Part shown: positions 17,990-26,873 of the stretch, in pieces
Position numbering within the stretch: position 1 is the first letter of the stretch
How the letters are laid out: each line of letters starts with the position of its first letter
Assembly (NCBI GenBank): GCA_963837515.1
Contig: CAWINT010000014.1
Location: 558,001-622,000, forward strand
Direction: 5' to 3'
From: RYN-230 sp963837515
GTDB lineage: Bacteria; Actinomycetota; Actinomycetes; Streptosporangiales; Streptosporangiaceae
DNA: 64,000 bases
Position numbers and translations under genes: made by a program
Notes under the pieces: generated by a model
The model's database searches: none
What the model saw: only the letters and a program-made list of their open reading frames with translations
Told to the model about the DNA's origin: nothing

Positions 17990-18211
17990 ATGATGAAGCG
18001 AAGTCCTGCGCGAGTTCAGCGGCCGGAACCGGTGGAGCCGACGCCGGTCCCATCGCCGGAACCGGTGGAGCCGACGCCGGTCCCACCGCCGCCGCCGCAG
18101 CCGGTGCCGCCGCTGCCCCAGCCGCCAGCACCGCGGCCGGGTCCCCGGCCGGAGCCGCCACCGGACCCGGAACCACAGCCAGAGCCGGACCGGCCACCAG
18201 CAGTCGGCTGA
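17990..18211 (+). CDS. Small proline-rich protein
   Basis: 73 residues from ATG 17990 with GAGAAGAGGG upstream. After a short basic start (MMKRSPARVQ) it is almost entirely Pro with Glu and Val, including two copies of PEPVEPTPVP from a 33-bp tandem duplication at about 18020-18085. No membrane segment or known family. It may be a non-coding GC-rich tract; codon structure and ribosome site support translation only weakly. Confidence 0.35.
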   Translation: MMKRSPARVQRPEPVEPTPVPSPEPVEPTPVPPPPPQPVPPLPQPPAPRPGPRPEPPPDPEPQPEPDRPPAVG

Positions 18212-18401
18212 CCGGGCTGGCCCCGCTGGCTGGCCCCGCTGGCTGGGCCCGCTGGCTGGGCCGCGCGGGCGGATCTGGTTGGCGGCAGCCTGGGAGGATC
18301 AAGTTGAGCGCTTCACGGCTCTTCCCGCTCAGTACTCGGCAGCGGGTATGACGCCTTCGGGCTGTCCACGCATTTCGGCTGGTAGAGGCCGCAAAACTGG
18401 G

Positions 18402-18474
18402 CTCCCGCGACAGGACTCGAACCTGTAACCTACCGGTTAACAGCCGGACGCTCTGCCGATTGAGCTACGCGGGA
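18402..18474 (-). tRNA. tRNA-Asn (GTT)
   Basis: 73-nt cloverleaf on the minus strand. Acceptor stem TCCCGCG pairs with CGCGGGA; D-arm GCTC/GAGC; anticodon loop CTGTTAA gives GTT; T-arm ACAGG-TTCGAGT-CCTGT. The discriminator is G and CCA is not encoded. The first pair of the anticodon stem is T-T. Confidence 0.95.
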
Positions 18475-18691
18475 TCGGCTGGCAACGCGGGCCCCTGGCG
18501 CAGGCCAGGGGTTCACGACGCCGGGCATAAGGGTAGCGCACCCGGAGCGGTTCCCGTGGCGGCCGGGGACCACCACCCCGGTGATCCCCAACGGGTGGCC
18601 GTCATTTCCGCGCGTGTCACCTGGAGTACGCCCCCGTATCAGGGGAAGGTCATTTCTGCGCACTGAAGTAACAGTCGAGAGAGGGCGGCAG

Positions 18692-19042
18692 ATGCGGTAC
18701 CGGATGACGTTCCTTGCCGGGCTAGCCGTCGGCTTCGTAGCCGGCGCGCGGGCAGGCCGGGAACGGTACGAGCAGATCATGAAGCTGGCCCGCCAGGCGG
18801 CCGACAGCCCGGCCATTCAGCAACTGGCCGGGGCGGCTCAGGCCCAGGCGGGCAACCTGGCCAAGACAGCCAAGGAGCAGGCCTCCAACCGGGTCCCCGG
18901 GCTCGCCGCCAAGGCGAGCAAGGTCGGGGACACGCTGGGCGACCGGATCCCCGGGATGGGCGCACGCCAGTCCCAGGGAGATGGCAGCAACGGCGCGTAC
19001 GCGGCCACGCCGGACGTCCCCGGCTCAGCCGGGAACCCGTGA
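18692..19042 (+). CDS. YtxH-like protein
   Basis: 116 residues from ATG 18692. A short hydrophobic N-terminus with a glycine-rich helix (MTFLAGLAVGFVAGARAGRERYEQI) is followed by an Ala/Gln-rich helical region, the pattern of actinobacterial YtxH domain proteins. Role unknown, probably envelope-associated. A perfect hairpin follows the stop. Confidence 0.7.
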   Translation: MRYRMTFLAGLAVGFVAGARAGRERYEQIMKLARQAADSPAIQQLAGAAQAQAGNLAKTAKEQASNRVPGLAAKASKVGDTLGDRIPGMGARQSQGDGSNGAYAATPDVPGSAGNP

Positions 19043-19048
19043 CGGCCC

Positions 19049-19082
19049 GGCCCGTGACCTGGCCGCCGCCAGGTCACGGGCC
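19049..19082. terminator. Perfect 15-bp terminator hairpin
   Basis: GGCCCGTGACCTGGC (19049-19063) pairs perfectly with 19068-19082 around a CGCC tetraloop, 7 nt after the YtxH gene stop. No T tract follows. Confidence 0.75.
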
Positions 19083-19252
19083 GCACCCGGCCCGGTCCGC
19101 GCGGTGCTGGCCCCCGCCCTGCCAGCCACCTCGCGGCCCGGCCCAGGGGCGGACGGCCGCAGTTTCTGGCTGATCCCCGCCGCACGGGCCCCGTGGGCCT
19201 GTACGTTTGCGCTGGCCGGTGGGCCACGTGTGGGTCGTTTGGCCAGATCGTT

Positions 19253-19279
19253 TTGAGTAATAGCGGTAGCTGGTATAAC
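19253..19279 (+). promoter_or_regulatory. Candidate promoter giving a leaderless transcript
   Basis: TTGAGT (19253-19258) and TATAAC (19274-19279) are separated by 15 nt. The A of ATG 19286 lies 7 nt after the -10 box and there is no Shine-Dalgarno, so the mRNA probably starts at the start codon. Confidence 0.5.
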
Positions 19280-19285
19280 CAGCGC

Positions 19286-20281
19286 ATGAGCCCACTATCA
19301 GGGGTACTTGGCGAAGCCTGGACCTACTACAAGCGCTTCGCGGCCCACCTCCTGCTCATCGCGTTCGCGATCTACCTGGTCGCCGCCGTCCTGGTCCTGC
19401 TGCTGTCGCTGGCCGGGGGGTTCGGCGTCTTCCTCGGGGCGATCATCAACCTGATCGCGGCCTTCCTGGTGCAGGCCGCACTGGTCAAAGCGGTCCAGGA
19501 CATCCGGGACGGACGCGCTGACCTGGACCTGGGCGAAACCGTCCGGGCCGCGCTGCCCTACCTGGGTGTAGTGGCCGTTGCCTCGATCATCGCCGGTATC
19601 GGGATCGCCATTGGCTTTGTGCTGATCATCGTGCCGGGGCTGATCCTGATGACGTTCTGGTCGCTGATCGTGCCGAGCATCGTCCTCGGCGGTGAAGGTA
19701 TCTTCGGTGCCTTCGGCCGGAGCTGGCGGACGGTGCGCGGCTATGCCTGGCATGTATTCGGCACGTATGTGCTGGTCTTCCTGATCCTCATCGTGTTCGA
19801 CATCGTGCTCGGCCTCATCTTGCTGGCGCTACCACGGCTAGCCAGCGGCTTCATCAGCAGCATCGTGTCGGGGACGCTGGTCGCCCCCTTCCTGGCCCTG
19901 GTGGTCACGCTGATCTACTACCGGCTCACCGCGGCCCACGGAGCGGCGGCGGACCAGGGCGCCCCTGGCTACGGCGGCCCCGGCTACCCACCGCCCGCGG
20001 GCGGCCCCGGGTACCCGCCGCCCGGAGGCGGGCCTGGCTACCCGCCGCCCGGCGGCCCCGGCTACCCACCGCCCGCAGGTGACCCGGGGTACCCGCCGCC
20101 CGGAGGCGGGCCTGGCTACCCACCGCCCGGCGGCCCCGGCTACCCACCGCCCGCAGGCGGCCCCGGCTACCCACCGCCCGCAGGCGGCCCCGGCTACCCG
20201 CCACCGGCCGACACCCCGACCACCCCGCCGGCCGGGTCCAGCTCGGAGCCGACCAACCCGGACAGCCCGCCGGCCAGCTAG
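19286..20281 (+). CDS. Multi-pass membrane protein with Gly-Tyr-Pro repeat tail
   Basis: 331 residues. Residues 1-215 hold about six membrane segments; the arrangement (AWTYYKRFAAHLLLIAFAIY, then VLIIVPGLILMTFWSLIVPSIV with EGIFGAFGRSW) resembles the glycerophosphodiester phosphodiesterase membrane-domain family. The last 110 residues are tandem GPGYPPPAG/GGGPGYPPPG repeats encoded by imperfect 27-30-bp DNA repeats (about 19970-20210). Such tails are usually cytoplasmic and disordered. Function unknown. Confidence 0.7.
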   Translation: MSPLSGVLGEAWTYYKRFAAHLLLIAFAIYLVAAVLVLLLSLAGGFGVFLGAIINLIAAFLVQAALVKAVQDIRDGRADLDLGETVRAALPYLGVVAVASIIAGIGIAIGFVLIIVPGLILMTFWSLIVPSIVLGGEGIFGAFGRSWRTVRGYAWHVFGTYVLVFLILIVFDIVLGLILLALPRLASGFISSIVSGTLVAPFLALVVTLIYYRLTAAHGAAADQGAPGYGGPGYPPPAGGPGYPPPGGGPGYPPPGGPGYPPPAGDPGYPPPGGGPGYPPPGGPGYPPPAGGPGYPPPAGGPGYPPPADTPTTPPAGSSSEPTNPDSPPAS

Positions 20282-20317
20282 CGGCGTCCTGGCAGCCGGC
20301 CTTCAGGAACACGGAAA

Positions 20318-20356
20318 AGGACGCCCCCGCAGGCCACTCGGCCTGGGGGGCGTCCT
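20318..20356. terminator. Bidirectional terminator between membrane gene and sigma factor
   Basis: AGGACGCCCCC-G-CAGGCC pairs with GGCCTG-GGGGGCGTCCT with a single bulged G and an ACTC loop. It is preceded by AAAA on the left and sits between the convergent genes ending at 20281 and 20427. Confidence 0.85.
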
Positions 20357-20426
20357 GCCGTTTCCGGGCGGCCGCCGCAGCCCATCCGGGGCCGGGCGGA
20401 CGGGGCCGCGCGGCCCATCACGGGCA

Positions 20427-21584
20427 CTAGCCGAGATACTCCTTGAGCATCTGGGCCCGGCTCGGGTGGCGCAGCTTGGCCAGGGTCTTGGACTCGATCT
20501 GGCGGATCCGCTCCCGGGTCACCCCGAATTCGCGGCCCACTTCCTCCAGCGTGCGCGGATGCCCATCCATCAGGCCGAACCGCAGCTGGATGATCTTCTG
20601 CTCCCGCGGCGTGAGGGTGTCCAGGATCTGCTCCAGCTGGTCCTGCAACATGATGAAGGCGGCGGCCTCGATGGGCACCACAGCGTCCGCGTCCTCGATG
20701 AAGTCGCCGAGGTCCGAGTCTTCCTCGCCGATCGGCGACTGCAGCGACACCGGCTCCTGGGCGATCCGCTGGATCTCGGCGACCCGCTCGACCGGCAGCC
20801 CCATCTCCGCGGCGATCTCGTCCGGGGTGGCTTCCCGGCCGAGGTCCTGGTGGAGCTGGCGCTGGACGCGGGCCAGCTTGTTGATGGTCTCCACCATGTG
20901 CACCGGGATCCGGATGGTCCGGGCCTGGTCGGCGATGGCCCGGGTGATCGCCTGCCGGATCCACCAGGTGGCGTAGGTGGAGAACTTGTAGCCCTTGGTG
21001 TAGTCGAACTTCTCCACCGCGCGGATCAGGCCCAGGTTCCCCTCCTGGATCAGGTCCAGGAACACCAGGCCACGGCCGATGTAGCGCTTAGCGATGGACA
21101 CCACCAACCGCAGGTTTGACTCGATGAGCCGCTGCTTGGCCCGCAGCCCCGCGGCCGCCAGTTCGTCCAGTTCGGCCCGGCACGCGTCCAGCAGCGGAAA
21201 GCCGCCGTGCAGCTTTTCCTCGGCGAACAGCCCGGCCTCGATGGACTTGGCCAGTTCCACTTCGTCCTGGGCGGTCAGCAGCGGGACACGGCCGATCTCA
21301 CGGAGATAGATCCGGACCAGGTCGCCGGTGCCGGTCCGCTGCCCGGCGTCGCCGGGCACGGCGCGCGACGTGTCGGCCGCTTCTTCGGTCACGGCGTCGA
21401 CGATCTCGACACCTTCGTCGGTGAGCAGGCGCACGACGTTGTCGAACGCCTCGGCCGGGACGTCGGCGGCGTCAAGGGCGGCCGTTATGTCAGCAGCGGT
21501 CACGGTGCCGCGCTCCCTGGCCCGTGCGACCAGCTCCGCCACCTGCGCTGACAATCCGCCACTAGGAAGTAACGTGAGGGTCAC
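20427..21584 (-). CDS. rpoD: RNA polymerase sigma-70 factor, principal (RpoD/HrdB) type
   Basis: 385 residues from GTG 21584. Regions 1.2-4.2 are complete: DLVRIYLREIGRVPLL, then LIQEGNLGLIRAVEKFDY (2.1-2.2), KGYKFSTYATWWIRQAI (2.3-2.4) and the region 4.2 HTH (EVGREFGVTRERIRQIE). The N-terminal region 1.1 is short compared with HrdB, so this could be the principal factor or a close paralogue. An in-frame GTG at 21704 would add 40 residues but overlaps the likely promoter region. Neither start has a clear ribosome site. It follows dnaG, as in the macromolecular-synthesis operon. Confidence 0.88.
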   Translation of the reverse strand: MTLTLLPSGGLSAQVAELVARARERGTVTAADITAALDAADVPAEAFDNVVRLLTDEGVEIVDAVTEEAADTSRAVPGDAGQRTGTGDLVRIYLREIGRVPLLTAQDEVELAKSIEAGLFAEEKLHGGFPLLDACRAELDELAAAGLRAKQRLIESNLRLVVSIAKRYIGRGLVFLDLIQEGNLGLIRAVEKFDYTKGYKFSTYATWWIRQAITRAIADQARTIRIPVHMVETINKLARVQRQLHQDLGREATPDEIAAEMGLPVERVAEIQRIAQEPVSLQSPIGEEDSDLGDFIEDADAVVPIEAAAFIMLQDQLEQILDTLTPREQKIIQLRFGLMDGHPRTLEEVGREFGVTRERIRQIESKTLAKLRHPSRAQMLKEYLG

Positions 21585-21735
21585 GCTGACCAGTGTGCGC
21601 CACGAAGCCTCGGTAACGGTGGCGTTAATTTTGTCACCCGCAGGTAAGTAACATCTTCGCCGCACCCCCGATAGAGCGGCATGGTCACAGGTCACAGCAC
21701 TCACCAGCGCACCAGGAGACGCAGGCAGACCACGC

Positions 21736-23670
21736 TCAGAGCGCCCCAGCGGCCCGCTCGAGCAGCGCTTTGCGCCGCTGTTCGAGGGCTACCAGGTCGC
21801 CGAAGGCCCGGTTGTATTCCGGGTTCTCGGTCGGGTTGAGCCGCTGCAGCCGCGACTTCAGCCCGAAGATCTGGCGGCTGACCATCAGCTCCTGCAGCCG
21901 CGCCAGTACTCCTTCGGCGTACCGGGCATCCGGCTCGCCGTCCTTACCCGGCGCCTCAATGCCCTCGACCGCGAGCGCGGTGACGAATTCCCGGGCCCGG
22001 TCGGTCGGGGCCGCCTCGATGATCCGGGCCGCCCATTCCCGCGCGCTCCCGGCGCTCGCCACTCCCCCGCACCCGGCGATCAGGTCGCGGACCGACCGGT
22101 GCACCGGCACGTGGAAGTCACCGCTCTCCAGCGCGTCGAAGGCCGGCCCGCACAGCGCCGGGCGCTGCACGGCCAGCTTGAGTGCCTGGCGCTCCAGCCG
22201 CACGACCGGGTCGGCGGTGTCGTACGGGTAGGCCTCAGCGCGCGGTCCCGCCTCCCCGGTGGCCGCCGGGGGGTGGCCCTGCTCCCGCTGCGCCCGGCCA
22301 CCCGGCCCGGCGCGGCCCGGGGCGCCGCGCGCCGGTTCATCATCCCGGGCGTGCGCCCGGATCCGGGCCACCACGAACTCTTCGTTCAGCAGGCCGAGCC
22401 AGCGGTCCAGGCTGACCGCGTACCGGTCCCGCAAGCCGCGGTCCTTGATTCGGCCGACGATCGGTGCCACCGCGTCCAGCGCCGCCAGCCGGCCCTCGTT
22501 GCTGTCCAGGTCGTGGCGGGCCAGCTCGCTGCGGATGGCGAACTCGAAAACCGGCTGGCGCCGCGCGACCAGGTCCCGCACCGCTGCATCGCCTTGCTTG
22601 ATGCGCAGGTCACAGGGGTCCAGCCCGTCCGGCTGCACCGCCACGTAGGTCTGCGTGGCGAACCGCTCCTCCAGCCCGAACGCACGCAGCGCGGCCTTCT
22701 GCCCGGCCGCGTCCCCGTCGAAGGTGAAAATGACCTCGGCCACCTGCCAGTCGGCGTCCATCAGCAGCCGGCGAAGGATCTTCACGTGATCCGCGCCGAA
22801 CGAGGTGCCGCAGGTCGCCACGGCAGTCGGCACGCCGGCCAGGTGGCAGGCCATGACGTCCGTGTATCCCTCGACGATGACCGCCTGGCGCCGCTGCGCG
22901 ACCTCCCGCTTGGCCAGGTCGGCGCCGTAGAGCACGGTGCTCTTGCGGAACAGCGGGGTCTCCGGCGTGTTCAGGTACTTCGCGCCCTGCTCCTCGGGGT
23001 TCAGCTTGCGGGCGCCGAACGCGATCACATCGCCGGTCAGGTCGCGGATCGGCCAGAGGAGCCGGCCGCGGAACCGGTCCCGCGGGCCCCGCTGGCCCTG
23101 GATGGCCAGCCCGCCGAGCAGCAGTTCCGCGTCGGTGAAGCCGCGGCTGCGCAGGTGCCTGGTCAGCGCTTCCCACTCGGCGGGTGCGTAGCCGGCGCCG
23201 AACCGCGCCGCGTCATCGAGCGTGAAACCCCGCTGATCAAGGAACTCCCGGGCCGGTGCGGCCGCAGGCGCGTGCAGCCGCTCGGCGTAGAACTCGGCCG
23301 CCGCCCGGTGTGCCTCGATCAGTCGGCGCCGCTGGCTGTGCTCCCGGCCCGGCACCTGGCCGCCCTGCTCGTAGCGCAGGTCGATGCCCGCCCGCCCGGC
23401 GAGCCGCTCCACCGCCTCAACGAACGACAGGTTGTCGATCTTCTGCACGAACTTGATGACGTCGCCGCCCTCGGCACAGGAGAAGCAGTACCAGAGGCCA
23501 CGGGCCGGGGTCACGTTGAACGAGGGGGTCTTCTCGTCGTGGAACGGGCACAGGCCCTTGAGCGAGCCGCCGCCGGCGTTGCGCAGCTGCAGATACTCCC
23601 CGACCACCTCGTCGATGGCCGACTTCTCCCGGACGAGCGCGATGTCCTCGTCGCGGATCCGGCCCGCCAC
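21736..23670 (-). CDS. dnaG: DNA primase
   Basis: 644 residues from GTG 23670. The N-terminal zinc-binding domain (CPFHDEKTPSF and YCFSCAEGGD), the TOPRIM core (VIVEGYTDVMA and FTFDGDAAGQ) and a C-terminal helicase-binding region after a variable linker are all present. It makes RNA primers at the replication fork. It lies directly upstream of the sigma gene. Just upstream lie two inverted copies of the window's 86-bp repeat. Confidence 0.95.
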   Translation of the reverse strand: MAGRIRDEDIALVREKSAIDEVVGEYLQLRNAGGGSLKGLCPFHDEKTPSFNVTPARGLWYCFSCAEGGDVIKFVQKIDNLSFVEAVERLAGRAGIDLRYEQGGQVPGREHSQRRRLIEAHRAAAEFYAERLHAPAAAPAREFLDQRGFTLDDAARFGAGYAPAEWEALTRHLRSRGFTDAELLLGGLAIQGQRGPRDRFRGRLLWPIRDLTGDVIAFGARKLNPEEQGAKYLNTPETPLFRKSTVLYGADLAKREVAQRRQAVIVEGYTDVMACHLAGVPTAVATCGTSFGADHVKILRRLLMDADWQVAEVIFTFDGDAAGQKAALRAFGLEERFATQTYVAVQPDGLDPCDLRIKQGDAAVRDLVARRQPVFEFAIRSELARHDLDSNEGRLAALDAVAPIVGRIKDRGLRDRYAVSLDRWLGLLNEEFVVARIRAHARDDEPARGAPGRAGPGGRAQREQGHPPAATGEAGPRAEAYPYDTADPVVRLERQALKLAVQRPALCGPAFDALESGDFHVPVHRSVRDLIAGCGGVASAGSAREWAARIIEAAPTDRAREFVTALAVEGIEAPGKDGEPDARYAEGVLARLQELMVSRQIFGLKSRLQRLNPTENPEYNRAFGDLVALEQRRKALLERAAGAL

Positions 23671-23757
23671 TGCGCCTCACCGCCCTCACCACCGCCGCTG
23701 CCGTCCCGGCGAGTCTAACGGTCACTCCGGACATTGGGCCGCCGGACGCGCGGTGTT

Positions 23758-23885
23758 GACCCGGGGGGACGACCCCCCGGAACCCCCCGCCATCCGCCGG
23801 CTCAGCGGGAACCCGCCTACGGCGGGCCCCACCTCGCCCGCGGATCCCCGGGGGGACGACCCCCCGGAACCCCCCGCCATCCGCG
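23758..23885 (-). repeat. 86-bp repeat family, two copies in reverse orientation
   Basis: Two copies of the GGGGGG-TCGT-CCCCCC hairpin (here read as CCGGGGGG-ACGA-CCCCCC, starting at 23761 and 23848, 87 bp apart) flank the second conserved hairpin CCCGCC-GTA-GGCGGG. They fill the gap between divergent dnaG and the HAD gene and so may affect either promoter. Confidence 0.85.
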
Positions 23886-23900
23886 GGTTAGCATCGCGGG

Positions 23901-24606
23901 ATGGGCGGGCGGCTGGTGCTGTGGGATATCGACCTCACCCTTATCGACGCGGGTGGGACTGGCGCGGCGCTGTTCCGGCGGGCCTTCACCGAGATGTTCG
24001 GCCGTCCGTTCCCCGCCGCTACCACCTCGCTGGCCGGCCGCACCGACCGGGCCATCGCGCTGGAGATCCTCACCGTGGCCGGGGTCCCCGAGCCCCGGGC
24101 GCAACTGCCGGCCTTTCCAGCGGCTCATCGCCGGGCTGGCGCCGCAGCTGGGTGAGCTGGTCGCGGAGCGGGGCCGGGTGCTCCCGGGGGCCAGGGCGGC
24201 GCTCGCGGCGCTGGCCAGCCTCGACGGCGGGCCGGTGATCCAGTCCGTGCTGACCGGGAACATGCGGGTCATGGCCGTGGCGAAGCTGGCCGCCTTCGGC
24301 CTGGACCGGTACCTGGACCTGGCGGTCGGCGCCTACGGCGACGACCACGAGATCCGGGCCGACCTGGTGCCGCTGGCCCGGGCCAGCGCCGCCGCCGCGC
24401 ACGGCGTGGACTTCGACGGCCCGGCCACCGTGCTCATCGGCGACACCCCGCTGGACATCGAGGCCGCCCGGCTGACCGGCGCCCGCGCCGTCGGCGTGGC
24501 CAGCGGCGGCTTCAGCGCCGCTGAGCTGGCCGCGGCGGGCGCGGACGCGGTGCTGCCGGGCCTGTCCGACACCGCCTCGGTGATCGCCGCGGTCTGGGAC
24601 GGCTGA
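23901..24606 (+). CDS. HAD-family phosphatase, frameshifted
   Basis: The frame from ATG 23901 carries motif I (LWDIDLTLIDAG) and stops at 24153. The expected continuation (RLIAGLAPQLGELVAERG, then motif II SVLTGNM and motif IV IGDTPLDIEAA) runs in another frame to TGA 24604. The shift lies at about 24105-24118 and equals one extra base. Restored length is about 234 residues, typical of phosphoglycolate-phosphatase-like HAD proteins. Real mutation or assembly error cannot be told apart here. Its 3' end overlaps the patatin frame by 274 bp. Confidence 0.7.
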
Positions 24607-25454
24607 CCCGCGGCCGGTGACACCCAGCCGATCTTCTGGTCACGTCCCTGCGCCCGGCCCGCCGCGGCGGCGGGCTGGCGCGTGGACGGGTCCAGCGGGT
24701 TCGGGCCGATCGCCAGCCTCGACGCCTCGTCCGGTTCGATGATGGCGACCTCCGCGCCACCGGCGCGCAGCTCGGCCACGGCCTCGAGCAGCCCCTTGTC
24801 CGTCGGGAGCAGCGCCGTGCTCCCCAGCGGCGCGACGACCAGCACCCGGGACGCGCCCGCCGCGTAGTCGGCGTTGTCGTTGCACCGGACACCGCCATCG
24901 ACGTAACGGCGCCCGGCGATCGCCACCGGCGGCCACACGCCCGGCACCGCGCTGCTCGCCGCTACGGCGTCGACCAGGCTCACCCCCGACTCCGAATCGA
25001 AGATCACCGGCTCGCCGGTCTCCGCGTCGACCGCGACGATCTTGAGCGTCCGGGTGGGCCAGTCATGCGATGGCAGCCGCGCCGCCACCACCGCCCGCCG
25101 GTCCGCTTCCGGGACGGTCGCGGCCTCCAGCGCGTACCGGCCCACCGCGCGGCGCATCCCCGTGATGCTGCTGACGCCGCCGAGCAGGGCGGCGAGGTCG
25201 GCGCCGAAGCTCTCCAGATTCACGTCGGAACTGATCTCGGCGACCTGCCGGGCCGGGTCGGCCTGGCGGGCGTACAGCTCCTCGAGGCTCAGCCCGCTGC
25301 CCAGCTGGGCCGCGACGTTAGCGCCCGCGGAGGTGCCGACGAGCAGGTCGGCCCCGGTGACATCCTGGCCCGCATCGGCCAGCCCGGCCAGCAGCCCGGT
25401 CATCCAGGCGATCCCGGCGACGCCACCGCCGCCCAGTACGAGCGCATCGGCCAT
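24333..25454 (-). CDS. Patatin-like phospholipase
   Basis: 373 residues as read, from ATG 25454 with AAGGA upstream. The oxyanion loop GGGGVAG, nucleophile elbow GTSAG and catalytic Asp in VDGG are present, giving the Ser-Asp dyad of patatins (lipid acyl hydrolases). The family part ends near RQPAAAAGRAQGR at about 24640. The remaining 100 residues are low-complexity sequence antisense to the HAD gene, so the native stop has probably been lost by a small indel near 24630. Confidence 0.75.
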   Translation of the reverse strand: MADALVLGGGGVAGIAWMTGLLAGLADAGQDVTGADLLVGTSAGANVAAQLGSGLSLEELYARQADPARQVAEISSDVNLESFGADLAALLGGVSSITGMRRAVGRYALEAATVPEADRRAVVAARLPSHDWPTRTLKIVAVDAETGEPVIFDSESGVSLVDAVAASSAVPGVWPPVAIAGRRYVDGGVRCNDNADYAAGASRVLVVAPLGSTALLPTDKGLLEAVAELRAGGAEVAIIEPDEASRLAIGPNPLDPSTRQPAAAAGRAQGRDQKIGWVSPAAGQPSQTAAITEAVSDRPGSTASAPAAASSAALKPPLATPTARAPVSRAASMSSGVSPMSTVAGPSKSTPCAAAALARASGTRSARISWSSP

Positions 25455-25576
25455 ATCCGCCGTCCTTCATCCCGTCATCCGGCGAAGTCGTCCGCTCCGC
25501 CCTAGGAGGGCCCGGCCACGGGGCGGCCAGGGGGCGGCGCTGACGCTGCCACTGAGCCAGGGCGCCCGCCGGAAGG

Positions 25577-25619
25577 CTGGCAGTGGACTACAAGCGGGTG
25601 GGTTACTGGCAGTGGACTA
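25577..25619. repeat. 14-bp direct repeat at the end of a gene remnant
   Basis: CTGGCAGTGGACTA occurs at 25577-25590 and again at 25606-25619, 29 bp apart. The second copy contains the last sense codons and stop of the LuxR-type remnant. Short direct repeats at a truncation point are typical of deletion by slippage or recombination. Confidence 0.8.
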
Positions 25620-25994
25620 TCGGCCGGGCGCGGCGGTCACCATCCAGGAAGCGCTCCCACGCGTCACCGAGCAAGGAGGTCCCGCCAGGACGGCAGCTCA
25701 GGATCACCAGCACGCGGTCGGCGGCCAGCCGGCGGCACCCGAAGAGCAGGGCCCGCGCGGACTGCAGGTCCACCCAATGCAGGTCCTCGACCACCATGGC
25801 GACCGCATCCGGGCCCTGAAAAAGGAGATCAGCGCGAGCAGCTCGACGCCGACAGCGAGCGGATCGGCGTCCGCCCGCGTGCCCGGGGAGAGCAGCTCCA
25901 GGCCGGCGAGCGCATCGGCCCGCAGCGCGCCAGCCCCGGTCGGCGTCCCCACGAACAGCCGGTCGGGGCGCACGGTCTCACTGTCCGCGCACAT
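25603..25994 (-). pseudogene. Remnant of a LuxR-type AAA ATPase regulator
   Basis: Two frames together read like the N-terminal part of a large LuxR-family ATPase. The first frame has RPDRLFVG and ADADPLAVGVELLALISFF. The second, after a one-base loss near 25820, continues GPDAVAMVVEDLHWVDLQSARALLFGCRRL with a Walker B and ends at TAG 25603. The Walker A region and the whole C-terminal part, including the HTH, are missing. It is clearly non-functional as a regulator. Confidence 0.75.
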
Positions 25995-26298
25995 ACGGCC
26001 CCCCGGGAAATCCGCAGACAACGTGCAAGGACACGCTTGCTGGATAGACGTACAGCGGCACACCCGGCCGTCGCAGCGCCCGCCCCGCCGGCCGGCCCAG
26101 GCCAGGAAGCAGCCCCGCGTTCCGGGCAGGCCTACCGGCCAGTCACCCGCCGACGCCGGCCATCTGGTCAGGGCGGCCACGGCTGCACAGGTCCCGGGGG
26201 ATATGGACCTTGTTCCCTGTCCGCCCTGCCGGGTGACAGGTACGGTGACTGCCATGCAAGGCCGTGATCGGGCAGACGACTAGCCGCGGGGGCGCAGC
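25995..26298. other. Intergenic stretch without recognised features
   Basis: About 300 bp between the LuxR remnant and the universal stress protein gene. Frames here lack family motifs and I see no strong hairpin or promoter box. Confidence 0.4.
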
Positions 26299-26796
26299 AT
26301 GCTGAAGCGGATTCTGCTCGCCCTGGACAGCACCGAGTCCGGGCAGGTAGCCCTCAGTTTCGCGGTGGCACTGGCTGGTCCCGGTACGGCCATCCGGGTG
26401 CTGCACATCAACGAGTTCGAGCTGGGCGGCCGGGGGCTGACCGTGGAGACGGCCGAGGAGGCCGTCGCACTGGTCCGTGGTGCCGTCACCGAACTCCAGC
26501 ACCGCGGCATCGACGCGTCCGGCCTGGCCTCGGTGTCGAGTTGCTTCGGAATCGCGGACTACATCGCCGCCGAGGCGGAACGCTGGTCCGCCGACGGCAT
26601 CGTGCTCGGTTCGTGCCGCCGTCGCGGCTGGCGGCGGCTGCTCAGCCAGGGCATCCGGGAGCGGCTGCTGCGGCTCACCTGCCTGCCGGTGCTGACTGCT
26701 CCCCCGCCGCTCCAGGTCGCTTCCCCGGAACTGGCCGTCGAGACCGGGGGCAAGCCGGCCACGCGCCGGCCGCCGCTCCGCCAGCCTCCCCGCTGA
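26299..26796 (+). CDS. Universal stress protein (UspA family)
   Basis: 165 residues from ATG 26299. It opens MLKRILLALDSTESGQVALSF and has the late strand DGIVLGSCRRRGWRRLL followed by LTCLPVLTAP. The ATP-binding G-2X-G-9X-G motif is incomplete (GSCRRRG instead of GSRGRGG), so nucleotide binding is uncertain. A basic Pro-rich tail follows the domain. Confidence 0.8.
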   Translation: MLKRILLALDSTESGQVALSFAVALAGPGTAIRVLHINEFELGGRGLTVETAEEAVALVRGAVTELQHRGIDASGLASVSSCFGIADYIAAEAERWSADGIVLGSCRRRGWRRLLSQGIRERLLRLTCLPVLTAPPPLQVASPELAVETGGKPATRRPPLRQPPR

Positions 26797-26873
26797 CCTC
26801 GTCAGTCACTCTCCGCGGCCGGATGCTGGCGGGGTCACCGCGGCTGAACTAACCTCCGTGCTAGGGAGGCACC

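Noticed and set aside
19970..20210. Independent DNA repeat element
   Set aside because: The repeats stay in frame and encode the GPGYPPP tail of a membrane protein, so they are coding repeats.
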